From Heliocidaris erythrogramma (lineage: Eukaryota > Echinodermata > Echinoidea > Camarodonta > Echinometridae): a stretch of 64,000 nt of DNA. Positions 11,560-24,798 of the stretch are shown here, in pieces. The translations under genes and the position numbers were made by a program. The DNA is taken from the NCBI GenBank assembly GCA_025617745.1, contig CM046863.1, positions 12,838,875 through 12,902,874 of the forward strand, given 5' to 3'. The notes beneath the pieces are model-generated. The model searched no databases and had not been told where the DNA came from. It saw only the letters and a program-made list of their open reading frames with translations. Position 1 is the stretch's first letter, and the number at the start of each line of letters is the position of its first letter.

Positions 11560-12284
11560 GGGGGTAGTTGTCCTGGATATTAATTGTAGGGAGTAGTTGT
11601 GCGGATACGAGCTTAGAAATTGCCGCGAGAAATTTGTTTTTGTTTTTATTTTGGGTTGGGATATCAATTGCTCGGAGCAATATTTTCATAATACGTGATT
11701 TTATTAACGTACAATTTATTGGCATCTACTGTTCTTACAGTGTGCCCCTGTTTATGGCCATGGACGTGGGAATGAAGTATGCCCTTCCAGTGCTTCCGCG
11801 GTTGGGCTTTCAAATTTCCCTGAGTTAAAATCACCTTTCAGAGCATTTGAGGGCAGGTGGTTTCATGGTAATTACTAATTTGCTTAATTTCGTTATTTTC
11901 TTTGAAATCTTTATTTCGGTATTCCTAATGCTAATCTTAACAAAAATCATGACAAAAATTATGACCATGTTGATCGATCGTGATCCTATAAATAATGATA
12001 ATCATGGTCATCCTCCTCCTCCTCCTCCTGATCATATTATCTGATCATGTTATTTATTGAAGGTGAATTATTGCAGGGGGGGGGGGGGGTGATGATACAG
12101 GCCAATCCTACAGGCCACCCCCCCCTCCTGCATAATTTGGGGAATATGTCACACATTTTGATATCCATGCTTCCACAGCATTTAAAATATAAATTCTACT
12201 ACTAGAACCGTCGTTTATGAACTCCCCCCTTGAAAAAAAAGTGTAGGGTATACATGTAGATATCGTATCCGGACAACTACCCCC
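11560..12284. mobile_element. Element bounded by GGGGGTAGTTGTCC terminal repeats
   Basis: GGGGGTAGTTGTCC and GGATA at the left face TATCC and GGACAACTACCCCC at the right in inverted orientation, 725 bp apart. A second copy of the motif lies just inside the left end (near 11586). No transposase or target duplication is visible. The same end motif makes up a tandem array at 50650-51075. Confidence 0.55.
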
Positions 12285-13010
12285 ATGACATATCTTCCTT
12301 ATGTTCGTTCATATTTTCATCCTTTTATCTTTTATTCTGTCCTAAACTTAATATTGCTTTATCTTTCTGCATTTGTTTTCCCTAACTTGTCTCATGTTAT
12401 TCTTTGTTTTAATATCATTTTATCTTTATCTTTCGTTTATTCCCCCCCCCCTTTCTTGTTTAATTCTATCCTTCCCTTCGTCTTTCTTTATTTTCTTCTT
12501 CCTTTCCTTCTTTGCTTATGTTATTCTTTCTTTTGGGCTTTCTTTCATCTTCTCTTTCTGTCCTTTCTCATGTTATTCTTTGTTTTGATCTTTCTTTGTT
12601 CTTCTCTTTCTGCATTTTGATCTTTCTGCTTTTTTTCATATATTGTTCTTTGTTCCCTTTCTTCATCTTCTCCTGCTGTCTTTCCATTATAAATGTTATT
12701 CTTTGTTTTATCCTTCCATCATTTTTGTCTTTTTTCTCTCCTTATGTTTTCCTTTAATTTTTCCTTCTTTCATCTCTTTCATCTTTTATACCCTACCCGT
12801 GTATTTCTTCATTATTTTCCTTTTATCTTCGCTTTTGTCTTTCCTCTATCATTCTTCGTTTCTTCCTTTCTTCTTTATTCTATTTTTCTTATTCTAGCAT
12901 CTTCTTCTCTTTCCTTCTTTTATGTTTTCAATATTTTTCTTTTATTTCTATTTCTTCCTTTATCATTTTGTATGATTTTGTTTTATATTTCTCTTTTAGT
13001 TTTCTCCAGA
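12285..13010. repeat. Pyrimidine-rich block, T+C on one strand
   Basis: The plus strand is overwhelmingly T and C for about 700 bp. It has a loose repeat built on ATGTTATTCTTTGTTTT recurring near 12394, 12510, 12571 and 12690. All three frames are open for long stretches, a consequence of composition. It is a diverged microsatellite or tandem repeat, not coding. Confidence 0.85.
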
Positions 13011-13213
13011 AGGGTGCGGTTCTTGCGAAGAAACCTACCATAAACTGTGACGTCATTTAAACCGAGATCTAGCATGCGTTCATAGGCGCCGGAAGTGGGG
13101 GGGGGGGGGGTCGCCCCAACAAAAACAGTGGGGGCAAAACGCGTTTTCGACCTTCCCATAGGTGTAAATGCATAATATTTGTAGTGAAAATGTACAAAAA
13201 TTACATGTATTCC

Positions 13214-13718
13214 AGTATAAAACTAAATTATGAGGATATTGGAGCACCTATAGCTGCCCGTGATGAGGTGGTAGTCTAGCCAATATTGATCTTCGTACGC
13301 CTATATCCCCCTCCAGTTTATCCACGGAACTGTAAAAGCTATAGAGAGCAAAGCAAAAACGTCATTTCTTATTCGATGAACTAAGGAAATTTCGCAAATA
13401 ACCACTGCGATTTAGGCCAAGATCCAAATATTGAACATTGATAAAAGTCCCTTTTCTCACTTCTTTCTGAAATGGGGGCACAACACTGACGGAACAAGTG
13501 AGAAATAAACAAGGAATTTAGGAAGGCCACCGAAAGTTGATATTTCTTTCAAATGTATATAGAACATTTGAAAATGCGATTTTATATGCTTTAACATAAT
13601 TATACTGGGCAAAATATTGAGAAACAAAAAAAAAAAACAGGGGCGTAACTAGTAGTAACTACGAGGGGGTATGGGGTACGTGCCCCGCAAATCAGATGGG
13701 GAAAAAAGAAAAAAAAAA
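13214..13718. repeat. Direct duplication, copy 1 (about 500 bp)
   Basis: This matches 16168-16695 closely from AAACTAAATTATGAGG to CAGATGGGGAAAAAAG. The last part (AGGGGCGTAACTAGTAGT onward) resembles the end of a mobile element. The two copies flank the region holding the SINE, the decayed repeats and the reverse 26-bp array. Confidence 0.9.
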
Positions 13719-14107
13719 AAAGAAAGAGGAGAAAAGAGAAAAAGACGGGGAGAGGAAAAGGAAGAGAAATAAGACAATAATTGGACCCCTTTTTGTTTTG
13801 CTTTCTTTTTGTTTTGTTCAAGCGGACCCTGCTCGCCAGCGCCCCCTATAATAAGGGCCTGTGTATCATGGATTTTCTATGTTTGCTTTGAACTAAATTC
13901 AATTCAATCCAATTTATTCTCATTTCCAGCAAAAACAATTCCTCGAAAATTAATCAAAATTAGACATTGAAACATATAAATTATAAAACAATATGATACA
14001 TTCTGCACGATTTGAGTTATAGAACTAGTTTTGAATTTATCATGTACATGATGTAAACAATTATAACTTTTCTTTAAACTTCAGCATCAACCTGACATTA
14101 TTCCATC

Positions 14108-14284
14108 AGTGCCAATGGTATACTATAAAGCATACTGCTTGTATGTAAACAACCATAGGACCAACGGCTTTAAGTCCTCTCCGAGGGACTTGGGGTTAAT
14201 GCCTTACCAAAGGACATCCTGGTTTCGAACCCGGGTCCTTCAATTACAAAGCCACTGCTCGACCACTGAGCTATCTCGCCCTTT
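14108..14284 (-). mobile_element. tRNA-derived SINE
   Basis: Read on the minus strand, AGGGCGAGATAGCTCAGTGG carries a tRNA A box and GGACCCGGGTTCGAAACC carries a B box, about 35 bp apart, the spacing of an internal Pol III promoter. A non-tRNA body follows (CCTTTGGTAAGGCATTAACC, then ACTTAAAGCCGTTGG). It is not a functional tRNA, because no acceptor stem closes. Confidence 0.75.
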
Positions 14285-14469
14285 CTCAGGATTATGGACA
14301 TGATAGAACAGCACCTGATGGCAACACCTACTACAGCACCCCCACCCGCACATAGGCTATGCCATTTATGAATTACTTTGACGAAAATAATCAGTAATGT
14401 GTGCTTGTACCGAGGCAAGGTGGGTCGAATGGCGCAACGTGGTCGGACTGATTGGGTGGGGTGGGGCAC

Positions 14470-15310
14470 AGGGGCGTAGCCAGGATTTTTCAATAGGGGG
14501 AGGGAGCAGACGTGAAGAATCCAACCGCGTAGCCAGGATTTAATTTTAGGGGCCGTTTGTGAGCACGCAAAGCGTGCGAATTTCGTGATGAGCACGCTCT
14601 GCGTGCTCCCCAGGGGGTGGGCGCAGGGAGACTCCCGCGCGAAGCGCGAAAGCTCTGACGTTTTATAGCAAATTTGAGATAAAGATAATGCCTCGTAGCA
14701 CCTACTGTAGACGGAAAGTTAGTTCGACGTCGAGACTGCTTGTCAATTATTTGGACGCAATACTGCACTGTCTGTAATAGGGGTGGGTGCAGGAAGGGGG
14801 GGGGGGGGGTATCCCCCTTACCGCGCAAAGCGCGTAAGCTCGTAGCAACCAATTCTTTTTAGGTGGAAAGTTATATGCATAGTTCGACGCCCAGACTGGT
14901 TTACAAGTTTTCCCCTTCCCTCGCGAAGCGCGAAACCTCTGACGATTTATAGCAAATTTGAGAATAGTGGCTCGTACATGTAGCACATTCTTTTAGGCGG
15001 AAAATTAGTTCGACACCAGGACTGCTTTTCAATTATTGGACGCAATACTGCACTGTATGTATCAGGGTGGGTGCAGGAACTGGGAGTTACTGGGAGTTAC
15101 TGCTCCCTTCCCGCTATAAAGCGCTAAAACATTGACGTTTTAGCAAATTTCGTAGCGCCTTTTCAGGCTTTTTTCTCTCACTTCTTCCGCTTTTTCGACG
15201 TCGTCTTTTTAAGGGGCTGAATTGGGGGGGGGGGGGGGGGGGGGGTGAGGAGTTGGGGAAGGGTCATGCCCCCCCCCCCTTTTTGCCAGCCTGGCTAAGC
15301 CGGGGGTGTA
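14470..15310. repeat. Decayed mobile-element mosaic (GGGGCGTAGCCAGG type)
   Basis: AGGGGCGTAGCCAGGATTT occurs at about 14470 and a related form near 14524. The module GCGAAGCGCGAAA, CTCTGACG, TTTATAGCAAATTTGAG and GCGGAAA recurs at about 14635, 14925 and 15115, with TTGGACGCAATACTGCACTG at 14750 and 15040. This is a repeated unit of roughly 280 bp with G/C homopolymers. No coding is seen. Confidence 0.65.
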
Positions 15311-15479
15311 TTTGTTCATCGCCCCTCCCATTATAATTGCTTCGACACAGCAGTGGGGGTGTCTCCCATCCAATATTATTATTTTGTTTGCTAATTTAAT
15401 TCTTTCATATTTGAGTGTTTCATTGAACAATGAAAATAATATTCAAATATTTTACAAATAATCCTACCCCTAACCTCTT

Positions 15480-15925
15480 CTTCGATTATGAATAGCGACC
15501 CTCTTTTTCGATTATGACAAGCGACCCTCTTCTCCGATTATGAATAGCGACCCTCTTCTCTGATTATGAATAGCGAGCCTCTTCTCTGATTATGAATAGC
15601 GACCCTCCTACCCGATTATGAATAGCGACCCTCTTCTTTGATTATGAATAGCGACCCTCTTCTCCGATTATGAATAGCGACCCTCTTCTCTGATTATGAA
15701 TAGCGACCCTCTTCTCCGATTATGAATAGCGACCCTCTTCTCCGATTATGAATAGCGACCCTCTTCTCCGATTATGAATAGCGACCCTCTTCTCCGATTA
15801 TGAATAGCGACCCTCTTCTCCGATTATGAATAGCGACCCTCTTTTGCGATTATGAATAGCGACCCTCTTCTCCGATTATGAATAGCGACCCTCTTCTCCG
15901 ATTATGAATAGCGACCCTCTTCTCC
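15480..15925 (-). repeat. 26-bp tandem array, minus orientation
   Basis: The unit CGATTATGAATAGCGACCCT followed by CTTCTC is the reverse complement of the array at 10750-11228. About 17 copies are present, most differing by one or two bases. The two arrays therefore form a large inverted pair about 4.2 kb apart. Confidence 0.94.
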
Positions 15926-16167
15926 TGTATTTTCTCTCTTTCATTTACTCTCTCTTTCTCCCCATCCTTGAGTCTTGTCTTTCACTTCATTTTACGCTTG
16001 TTGTCTCGATAACAACGAGTCTTGTGTTGCATTTTTAATGCATCACTGATAGTACTTTCAGAAGAAGCTTGTAGGCAAAATATCGATATCGATACAAAAT
16101 ATACATTTATCGGATTTTTTAAAAATTCAATCCAATGTGTTGAATATAAAATGTGAAAGGAAATTTA

Positions 16168-16695
16168 GTATTAAACTAAATTATGAGGATATTGGAGCAC
16201 CAAGCTGCCCGTGATGAGGTGGTAGTCTAGCCAATATTGATCTCCGTACGCCTATATCCCCCTCCAGTTTATCCACGGAACTGTAAAAGCTATAGAGAGC
16301 AAAGCGATTTTTTTTTTCATTTTTAAGCTGCAAAAACGTCATTTCTTATTCGATGAACTAAGGAAATATCGCAAATAACCACTGCGATCTAGGCCAAGAT
16401 CCAAATATTGAGCATTGACAAAAGTCCCTTTTCTCACTTCTTTCTGAAATGGGGGCACAACACTGACCGAACAAGTGAGAAATAATCAAGGAATTTAGGA
16501 AGGCCACCGAAAGTTGATATTTCTTTCAAATGTATATAGAACATTTGAAAATGCGATTTTATATGCTTTAACATAATTATACTGGGGCAAAATATTGAAA
16601 AACAAAACAAAAACAGGGGCGTAACTAGTAGTAACTACGAGGGGGTATGGGGCACGTGCCCCGCAAATCAGATGGGGAAAAAAGAAAAAAAAAAG
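16168..16695. repeat. Direct duplication, copy 2
   Basis: This is the partner of 13214-13718 in the same orientation. It carries a small T-rich insertion after AGAGAGCAAAGC that copy 1 lacks. Confidence 0.9.
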
Positions 16696-16770
16696 ATCCA
16701 GCTGAGGCATGCGGCTTGTCTTTGTTCAAAAACTCACCTGCCCCCGACAAAGGTTGAATATTTGTCGGTC

Positions 16771-17009
16771 AATAGACCGCTTGGGTAATGTATGTAAATT
16801 TTATACATACCTTTCAAACGAAGGTTGTTCTTGACAACCTGAAATCTTGCCGGACATTGCAATAAATAAAGTATGCAAACTGGATTCCAAGCATCGAGGC
16901 GATTTATAATTTATAAAAAGCAGGTTAATAGTTAATAATAATAGTTCGTCACTAGGTGCTCTGCGAATATATGTGCATAAATTTGTATACATTACAGAAG
17001 CGGTCTATT
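16771..17009. mobile_element. MITE with AATAGACCGCTT termini
   Basis: AATAGACCGCTT and GTAATGTAT at the left are matched by ATACATTAC and AAGCGGTCTATT in reverse at the right, 239 bp in all. The interior is AT-rich and non-coding. The right end abuts the TTAA element at 17008. Confidence 0.75.
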
Positions 17010-17073
17010 AAAGGCCAAGTCCACCTTAATATCAAGTTGATTTGAATAAATTTAGGGTGGACTTGGTCTTTAA
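17008..17073. mobile_element. 66-bp TTAA MITE
   Basis: It begins TTAAAGGCCAAGTCCACC and ends GGTGGACTTGGTCTTTAA. TTAA at both outer edges is the duplication typical of piggyBac and Kolobok elements. A highly reduced hairpin copy. Confidence 0.8.
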
Positions 17074-17099
17074 GTCTGGAGTCGCCGAAACTACTGGCC

Positions 17100-19210
17100 C
17101 GTCTGCATGGTCTAGTGGCTAAGGCATTGGCATTCTAAGCGTTCTAACACATTTTTTCAACCTTTGCAAAAATTTCAAAAAGGGAGGTCAGCTCTGCATT
17201 ATGGAAAACTTTGATTTAAGTTACGCAACCATTATTCTCTCATTTCCTTTCACATTGTATTTATTTCCACGAGAGTTGCCAAAGCTGTTGTATAATTATG
17301 TTATTTCCTTAAAATTATGTATATATATACATATCTATAGAATCATATGAAATGATAGCGTATAGGTTACATCAAAGTTCGCTTCCTCCAATTTTTTGTT
17401 GTTGTTGCAATTAAGCTGAAACATGTAACAAAGTTCTAATTTATCTTTCCTCTTTTCTTTCTATTAGCTTTTAGACTAAAATCTTCAGGTGTATTGAAAA
17501 CTCGTTTGCATCTCCAATGTGTAAATAATGGGCTTATGTCAGTTATGTAGGTTAAGAGATAACCATAATAGAATTATAATTACAGCGTCTAGAAAACACA
17601 TTTTATTAGTCAAATATTGTTCGCATGACCGTGATACCGACAATTTCAAGAATACAGCACCCATATTGGTATGCTGGAGTCTCTAAAATGGATATTTCTA
17701 AGCCGTTCAAGAATGAAATTATCACAAACTTTTAATTCCCAAATAGACAGCCTATAGCGAATACGATCGTCAAAAGCTCAGACACCTCTTATATTTCAGT
17801 GAAGAGGCCTGCTTAAAAAAACCCCTAATTTTGGTTAAAATCGTTTATTAAACTACAGCATTTGATTTAATTTCATCGGTAAATCACTAAGAAAATAAAT
17901 GGTACATTTTTACTTTGCAGATAAAGAAAAAACGGCCATCGATCATTCTGGTTTGACCAGATATATTATCAGTTTCTTGGTGTAAAACAGGCCCTATACG
18001 GAACAAGCAAATAGAATAATATCACAGTATCAGTGAGTGTAATCAAGATAATTGCGGTCCCAAGTCTCACGATTGCTTATATTTTCGCTATTATCTTTTT
18101 AAAAAATAATAATAACATAATATATCAATAATATGAAAAACAAGCTCTTATTACAGGAAGATTTGATATTGATTGCGTGACTGATTTTTAAGAGTGCACC
18201 AAAAAAAGTTTATTGATATGAATGTTGACTAACATTAATTGTCTTATCAAACAGCGTGTGTATGTGTGTGTATAAGCTTTAGACAAGGGTCTGTAAAATA
18301 TGTTTTTGAGAGTCAACCACAGTGACTTCTTTTTCTGTCACTAACCCCAACTGAATTACATGACCATTTTTAAACCTCCAACCTGACACTTTATATAATG
18401 CAGACAGGCTTTTCGGTTAGTTAGGAGCGAACATGCATTTATTTATTCATTTTATATTTATTGAGACATATTTATTGAGTATTAAATTATTAGTTGAAAG
18501 ATGTTATTAGATTAATAATAATAAAAAATAATACTAACAAACAGGAGGAACTGGTTAACACAAAATAATATGATATATACAAGGAATAAGTAACGTACTT
18601 AAATCAATTATTATTTCATTGTAACGATGACAAGTATAATTGATCTTGTATTGATATCATATACAGTAGATAAAGGAAAATCAAGGTATAAATACAAATT
18701 TCAATAGTGCTTAGATGTAAACAGGCATCCTATATCTTAGTTTAGGAAAGGTCAAATTTCCACATGCTTAATCATAACGGTAGTAGGTCCATGATCATAA
18801 CATGGCTGTATCATAGATTTATACACCATTTGATAAGGCCGATCTTATAGATTTATTAAGTTTGGCAGGGAAATGGACTTTATGGATCTACATATCTTAT
18901 TAATATGAACTTTCCATTTTAACTAAGTCCATGATATTTCATAACTTTAACCTGCTCTAACCTCTAAGGTAATGTGGAGTTCACTTATATTTAGATTGTG
19001 ACTTTCAGAACATAACTTTAGTTCTGTCTATGTTAATACGAAGTCTATTATTTACATACCACTTATTGATTTCATTCGTATTCCCAAGTAATAGTGAATT
19101 GATATTAGTAATATATATATACATGTTTATATATTTATATCTATGGCACAACATAATCGGCAAAAATATTGCATGCACCAACCTTTACATACGTATTAAT
19201 AAAAATAAGA
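17100..19210. other. AT-rich non-coding stretch
   Basis: At 17100-17140 a partial SINE head (CATGGTCTAGTGGCTAAGGC) is visible without a B box. The rest is AT-rich, with (TA)n patches near 17318 and 19108. I see no gene or exon. Confidence 0.5.
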
Positions 19211-22200
19211 AAACCTCCGGCATTGGAGGTTGGAGCCCATTAGCTTAATATCAGTTCATGGGAAGCTGTTTTCAAGAAATATGGCAAAGATAGCTCTTAA
19301 TGGTTACTTGTTGTGACCTGAATGCTATGCCAAGCTACACTGACCTGATGTCGGTAATATCACACCCGTATCATTGTACAGTGATTGAGCTAAAAGAGAC
19401 AACAACAATCTGGCAACAAAAAACGCTGGAGGATGCCGTAACTTTCCTGACACATTCAAGATCAGTCTTTAGATCTGTTGCTGAGAAAAATGCCCTGAAC
19501 TTGCAATATGCCGTGAGGCGACAAGGAACTGAACCTCACTATTGGCTCAAGCTCAATAAATTATTTGACACTAGTTAAGAGGACCTTGGAAGGACCACAA
19601 CCTGTATAACGCATCTTCAGCCAAATCACCCTCTGTTAACTCTCAGTCAACCACAGCAACCCAGTGTACATGTATATGGAAAGAGAGCAAACGGATGGGG
19701 GAATTTTAGAAAGCCTGGCCAGGTCAATATCCAAAATGTCCACATCAACATTCTATTGCATGTCCAAAAAAGGAAGGCGACGCTGTGAAGACTCGATGTT
19801 GTTGTCGCTGTCGTCTTTGTTACCGTTTTTAAAGAACACTTATCAGTCCCAATTTGAACTAGGAAGTTTTCTGAAAATTTTTGATCAGCCCCAAAGAAAA
19901 GAGGAACTTTAGCTAAGATGTAGAGGACTGATCTAGGAGAAGTGGAATAATAATGTTGCTCTCACAGATGAAGATCGTTCTGGCAATCCTAGGTTTGAAA
20001 ACATCATTTATATTAATGTCTGACAGTAAAGAACTATTGTCCTGTTGTTTGGAAGAGATATCAAGATATTCAAAAGATGTACAACGGCTAATTTGGCTCA
20101 AGACCGTTCTGGCAAACCTCCGGCATTGGAGGTTGGAGCAAATTGTCGTAACGTCAGTTCATGGAAAGCTGTTTTCAAGAAATATGGCAAAGATAGCTCT
20201 TAATGGTTACTTGTTGTGACCTGAGTGCTGTGCCAATCTACACTGACATGATGTCGGTAATATCACACCCGTATCATTGTACAGTGATTGAGCTAAAAGA
20301 GACAACAACAATCTGGCAACAAAAAACGCTGGAGGATGCCGTAACTTTCCTGACACATTCAAGATCAGTCTTTAGATCTGTTGCTGAGAAAAATGCCCTG
20401 AACTTGCAATATGCCGTGAAGCGACAAGGAACTGAACCTCACTATTGGCTCAAGCTCAATAAATTATTTGACACTAGTTAAGAGGACCTTGGAAGGACCA
20501 CAACCTGTATAACGCATCTTCAGCCAAATCACCCTCTGTTAACTCTCAGTCAACCACAGCAACCCAGTGTACATGTATATGGAAAGACATCAAACGGATG
20601 GGGGAATTTTAGAAAGGCTGGCCAGGTCAATATCCAAAATGTCCACATCAACATTCTATTGCATGTCCAAAAAAGGAAGGCGACGCTGTGAAGACTCGAT
20701 GTTGTTGTCGCTGTCGTCTTTGTTACCGTTTTTAAAGAACACTTATCAGTCCCAATTTGAACTAGGAAGTTTTCTGAAAATTTTTGATCAGCCCCAAAGA
20801 AAAGAGGAACTTTAGCTAAGATGTAGAGGACTGATCTAGGAGAAGTGGAATAATAATGTTGCTCTCACAGATGAAGATCGTTCTGGCAATCCTAGGTTTG
20901 AAAACATCATTTATATTAATGTCTGACAGTAAAGAACTATTGTCCTGTTGTTTGGAAGAGATATCAAGATATTCAAAAGATGTACAACGGCTAATTTGGC
21001 TCAAGACCGTTCTGGCAAACCTCCGGCATTGGAGGTTGGAGCAAATTGTCGTAACGTCAGTTCATGGAAAGCTGTTTTCAAGAAATATGGCAAAGATAGC
21101 TCTTAATGGTTACTTGTTGTGACCTGAGTGCTGTGCCAATCTACACTGACATGATGTCGGTAATATCACACCCGTATCATTGTACAGTGATTGAGCTAAA
21201 AGAGACAACAACAATCTGGCAACAAAAAACGCTGGAGGATGCCGTAACTTTCCTGACACATTCAAGATCAGTCTTTAGATTTGTTGCTGAGAAAAATGCC
21301 CTGATCTTGCACTATGCCGTGAAGCGACAAGGAACTGAACCTCACTATTGGCTCAAGTACAATATATTATTTGACACTAGTTAAGAGGACCTTGGAAGGA
21401 CCACAACTTGTATAACGCATCTACAGCCAAATCACCCTGTGCTAACTCTCAGTCAACCACAGCAAGCCAGTGTACATGTATATGGAAAGAGAGCAAACGG
21501 ATGGGGGAATTTTAGAAAGCCTGGCCAGGTCAATGTCCAAAATGTCCACATCAACATTATATTGCATGTCCAATAGAGGAAGGCGACGCTGTAAAGGCTC
21601 CATGTCGTTGTCGCTTTCGTCGTTGTTGTCGGTTTGAAAGGAACACTTATCAGTCCCAATTTGAACTAGGACTTTTTCTAAAAATATTTGATCAGCCCCG
21701 AAGAAACGAGAACACTCTAGCTGTGTTGTTGAGGACTCATCTAGGAGAAGTGGCATATTAATGTTGCTCTCACAGATGAAGATCGTTCTGGCAATCCTAG
21801 GTTTGAAAACATCATTTATATTAATGTTTGACAGTAAAGAACTATTGTCCTGTTGTTTGGAAGAGATATCAAGATATTCAAAAGATGTACAACGGCTAAT
21901 TTGGCTCAAGACCGTTCTGGCAAACCTCCGGCATTGGAGGTTGGAGCAAATTGTCGTAACGTCAGTTCATGGAAAGCTGTTTTCAAGAAATATGGCAAAG
22001 ATAGCTCTTAATGGTTACTTGTTGTGACCTGAATGCTATGCCAAGCTACACTGACCTGATGTCGGTAATATCACACCCGTATCATTGTACAGTGATTGAG
22101 CTAAAAGAGACAACAACAATCTGGCAACAAAAAACGCTGGAGGATGCCGTAACTTTCCTGACACATTCAAGATCAGTCTTTAGATCTGTTGCTGAGAAAA

Positions 22201-24798
22201 ATGCCCTGAACTTGCAATATGCCGTGAAGCGACAAGGAACTGAACCTCACTATTGGCTCAAGCTCAATAAATTATTTGACACTAGTTAAGAGGACCTTGG
22301 AAGGACCACAACCTGTATAACGCATCTTCAGCCAAATCACCCTGTGCTAACTCTCAGTCAACCACAGCAAGCCAGTGTACATGTATATGGAAAGAGAGCA
22401 AACGGATGGGGGAATTTTAGAAAGCCTGGCCAGGTCAATATCCAAAATGTCCACATCAACATTCTATTGCATGTCCAATAAAGGAAGGCGACGCTGTAAA
22501 GACTCGATGTTGTTGTCGCTTTCGTCGTTGTTACCGTTTTTAAAGAACACTTATCAGTCCCAATTTGAACTAGGATTTTTTCTTAAAACATTTGATCAGC
22601 CCCGAAGAAACGAGAACACTCTAGCTGTGTTGTTGAGGACTGATCTAGGAGAAGTGGGATGATAATGTTGCTCTCACAGATGAAGATCATTCTGGCAATC
22701 CTAGGCTTAAAAACATCATTTATATTAATGTTTGACAGTAAATTTTTTTTGTCCTTTTGTTTGGAAGAGATATCAAGATATTCAAAAGATGTACAACGGC
22801 TAATTTGGCTCAAGACCGTTCTGGCAAACCTCCGGCATTGGAGGTTGGAGCCCATTGTCGTAACGTCAGTTCATGGAAAGCTGTTTTCAAGAAATATGGC
22901 AAAGATAGCTCTTAATGGTTACTTGTTGTGACCCGAAGGCTATGCCAAGCTACACTGACATGATGTCGGTAATATCACACCCGTATCATTGTACAGTGAT
23001 TGAGTTAAAAGAGACAACAACAATCTGGCAACAAAAAACGCTGGAGGATGCCGTAACTTTCCTGACACATTCAAGATCAGTCTTTAGATCTGTTGCTGAG
23101 AAAAATGCCCTGATTTTGCACTTATGCCGTGGAGCGATAAAAAACTGTACCTCACTATTGGCTCAAGTACAATATATTATTTGACACTAGTTAAGAGGAC
23201 CTTGGAAGGACCACAACCTGTATAACGCATCTTCAGCCAAATCACCCTGTGTTAACTCTCAGTCAACCACAGCAACCCAGTGTACATGGAAAGAGAGCAA
23301 ACGGATGGGGGAATTTTAGAAAGCCTGGCCAGGTCAATGTCCAAAATGTCCACATCAACATTATATTGCATGTCCAATAGAGGAAGGCGACGCTGTAAAG
23401 GCTCCATGTCGTTGTCGCTTTCGTCGTTGTTGTCGGTTTGAAAGGAACACTTATCAGTCCCAATTTGAACTTGGAAGTGTTCTGAAAATATTTGATCAGC
23501 CCCGAAGAAACGAGAACACTCTAGCTGTGTTGTTGAGGACTCATCTAGGAGAAGCGGGATAATAATGTTGCTCTCACAGATGAAGATCGTTCTGGCAATC
23601 CTAGGTTTGAAAACATCATTTATATTAATGTTTGACAGTAAAGAACTATTGTCCTGTTGTTTGGAAGAGATATCAAGATATTCAAAAGATGTACAACGGC
23701 TAATTTGGCTCAAGACCGTTCTGGCAAACCTCCGGCATTGGAGGTTGGAGCAAATTGTCGTAACGTCAGTTCATGGAAAGCTGTTTTCAAGAAATATGGC
23801 AAAGATAGCGCTTAATGGTTACTTGTTGTGACCTGAGTGCTGTGCCAATCTACACTGACATGATGTCGGTAATATCACACCCGTATCATTGTACAGTGAT
23901 TGAGCTAAAAGAGACAACAACAATCTGGCAACAAAAAACGCTGGAGGATGCCGTAACTTTCCTGACACATTCAAGATCAGTCTTTAGATCTGTTGCTGAG
24001 AAAAATGCCCTGAACTTGCAATATGCCGTGAAGCGACAAAGAACTGAACCTCACTATTGGCTCAAGTTCAATAAATTATTTGACACTAGTTAAGAGGACC
24101 TTGGAAGGACCACAACCTGTATAACGCATCTTCAGCCAAATCACCCTCTGTTAACTCTCAGTCAACCACAGCAACCCAGTGTACATGGAAAGAGAGCAAA
24201 CGGATGGGGGAATTTTAGAAAGCCTGGCCAGGTCAATGTCCAAAATGTCCACATCAACATTCTATTGCATGTCCAAAAAAGGAAGGCGACGCTGTGAAGA
24301 CTCGATGTTGTTGTCGCTATTATCGTTGTAATCGTTCTTAAAGAACACTTATCAGTCCCAATTTGAACTAAGAAGTTTTCTGAAAATTTTTGATCAGCCC
24401 CAAAGAAAAGAGGAACTTTAGCTAAGATGTAGAGGACTGATCTAGGAGAAGTGGAATAATAATGTTGCTCTCACAGATGAAGATCGTTCTGGCAATCCTA
24501 GGTTTGAAAACATCATTTATATTAATGTTTGACAGTAAAGAACTATTGTCCTGTTGTTTGGAAGAGATATCAAGATATTCAAAAGATGTACAACGGCTAA
24601 TTTGGCTCAAGACCGTTCTGGCAAACCTCCGGCATTGGAGGTTGGAGCAAATTGTCGTAACGTCAGTTCATGGAAAGCTGTTTTCAAGAAATATGGCAAA
24701 GATAGCTCTTAATGGTTACTTGTTGTGACCTGAGTGCTGTGCCAATCTACACTGACATGATGTCGGTAATATCACGCCCGTATCATTGTACAGTGATT
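19211..24798. repeat. Tandem array of a ~903-bp unit, 6.2 copies
   Basis: Copies begin at 19211, 20114, 21017, 21922, 22826, 23726 and 24623 (truncated), giving periods of 903, 903, 905, 904, 900 and 897 bp. Each begins with AACCTCC, GGCATT, GGAGGTT, a perfect 7-bp hairpin. Each holds the same short plus-strand frames (92, 82 and 88 codons). Copies 3 and 5 share variants that the others lack (CAAGTACAATATATTATT, GGCTCCATGTCGTTGTC). In the spans 21442-21909 and 23252-23713 they keep an acidic minus-strand frame of 153-155 codons that a stop cuts to 62 codons in the other units. I recognise no protein in any frame. It is best called a satellite-like repeat, possibly grown from a gene or mobile-element fragment. 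Confidence 0.95.

Noticed and set aside
12285-13043. Several overlapping open frames of 70-116 codons
   Set aside because: They are Phe/Leu/Ser-rich in all three frames because the strand is nearly all T and C. This is composition, not coding.
10750-15925. CRISPR-like look of the regular short repeats
   Set aside because: The repeats are contiguous tandem units without unique spacers, and the genome is eukaryotic.
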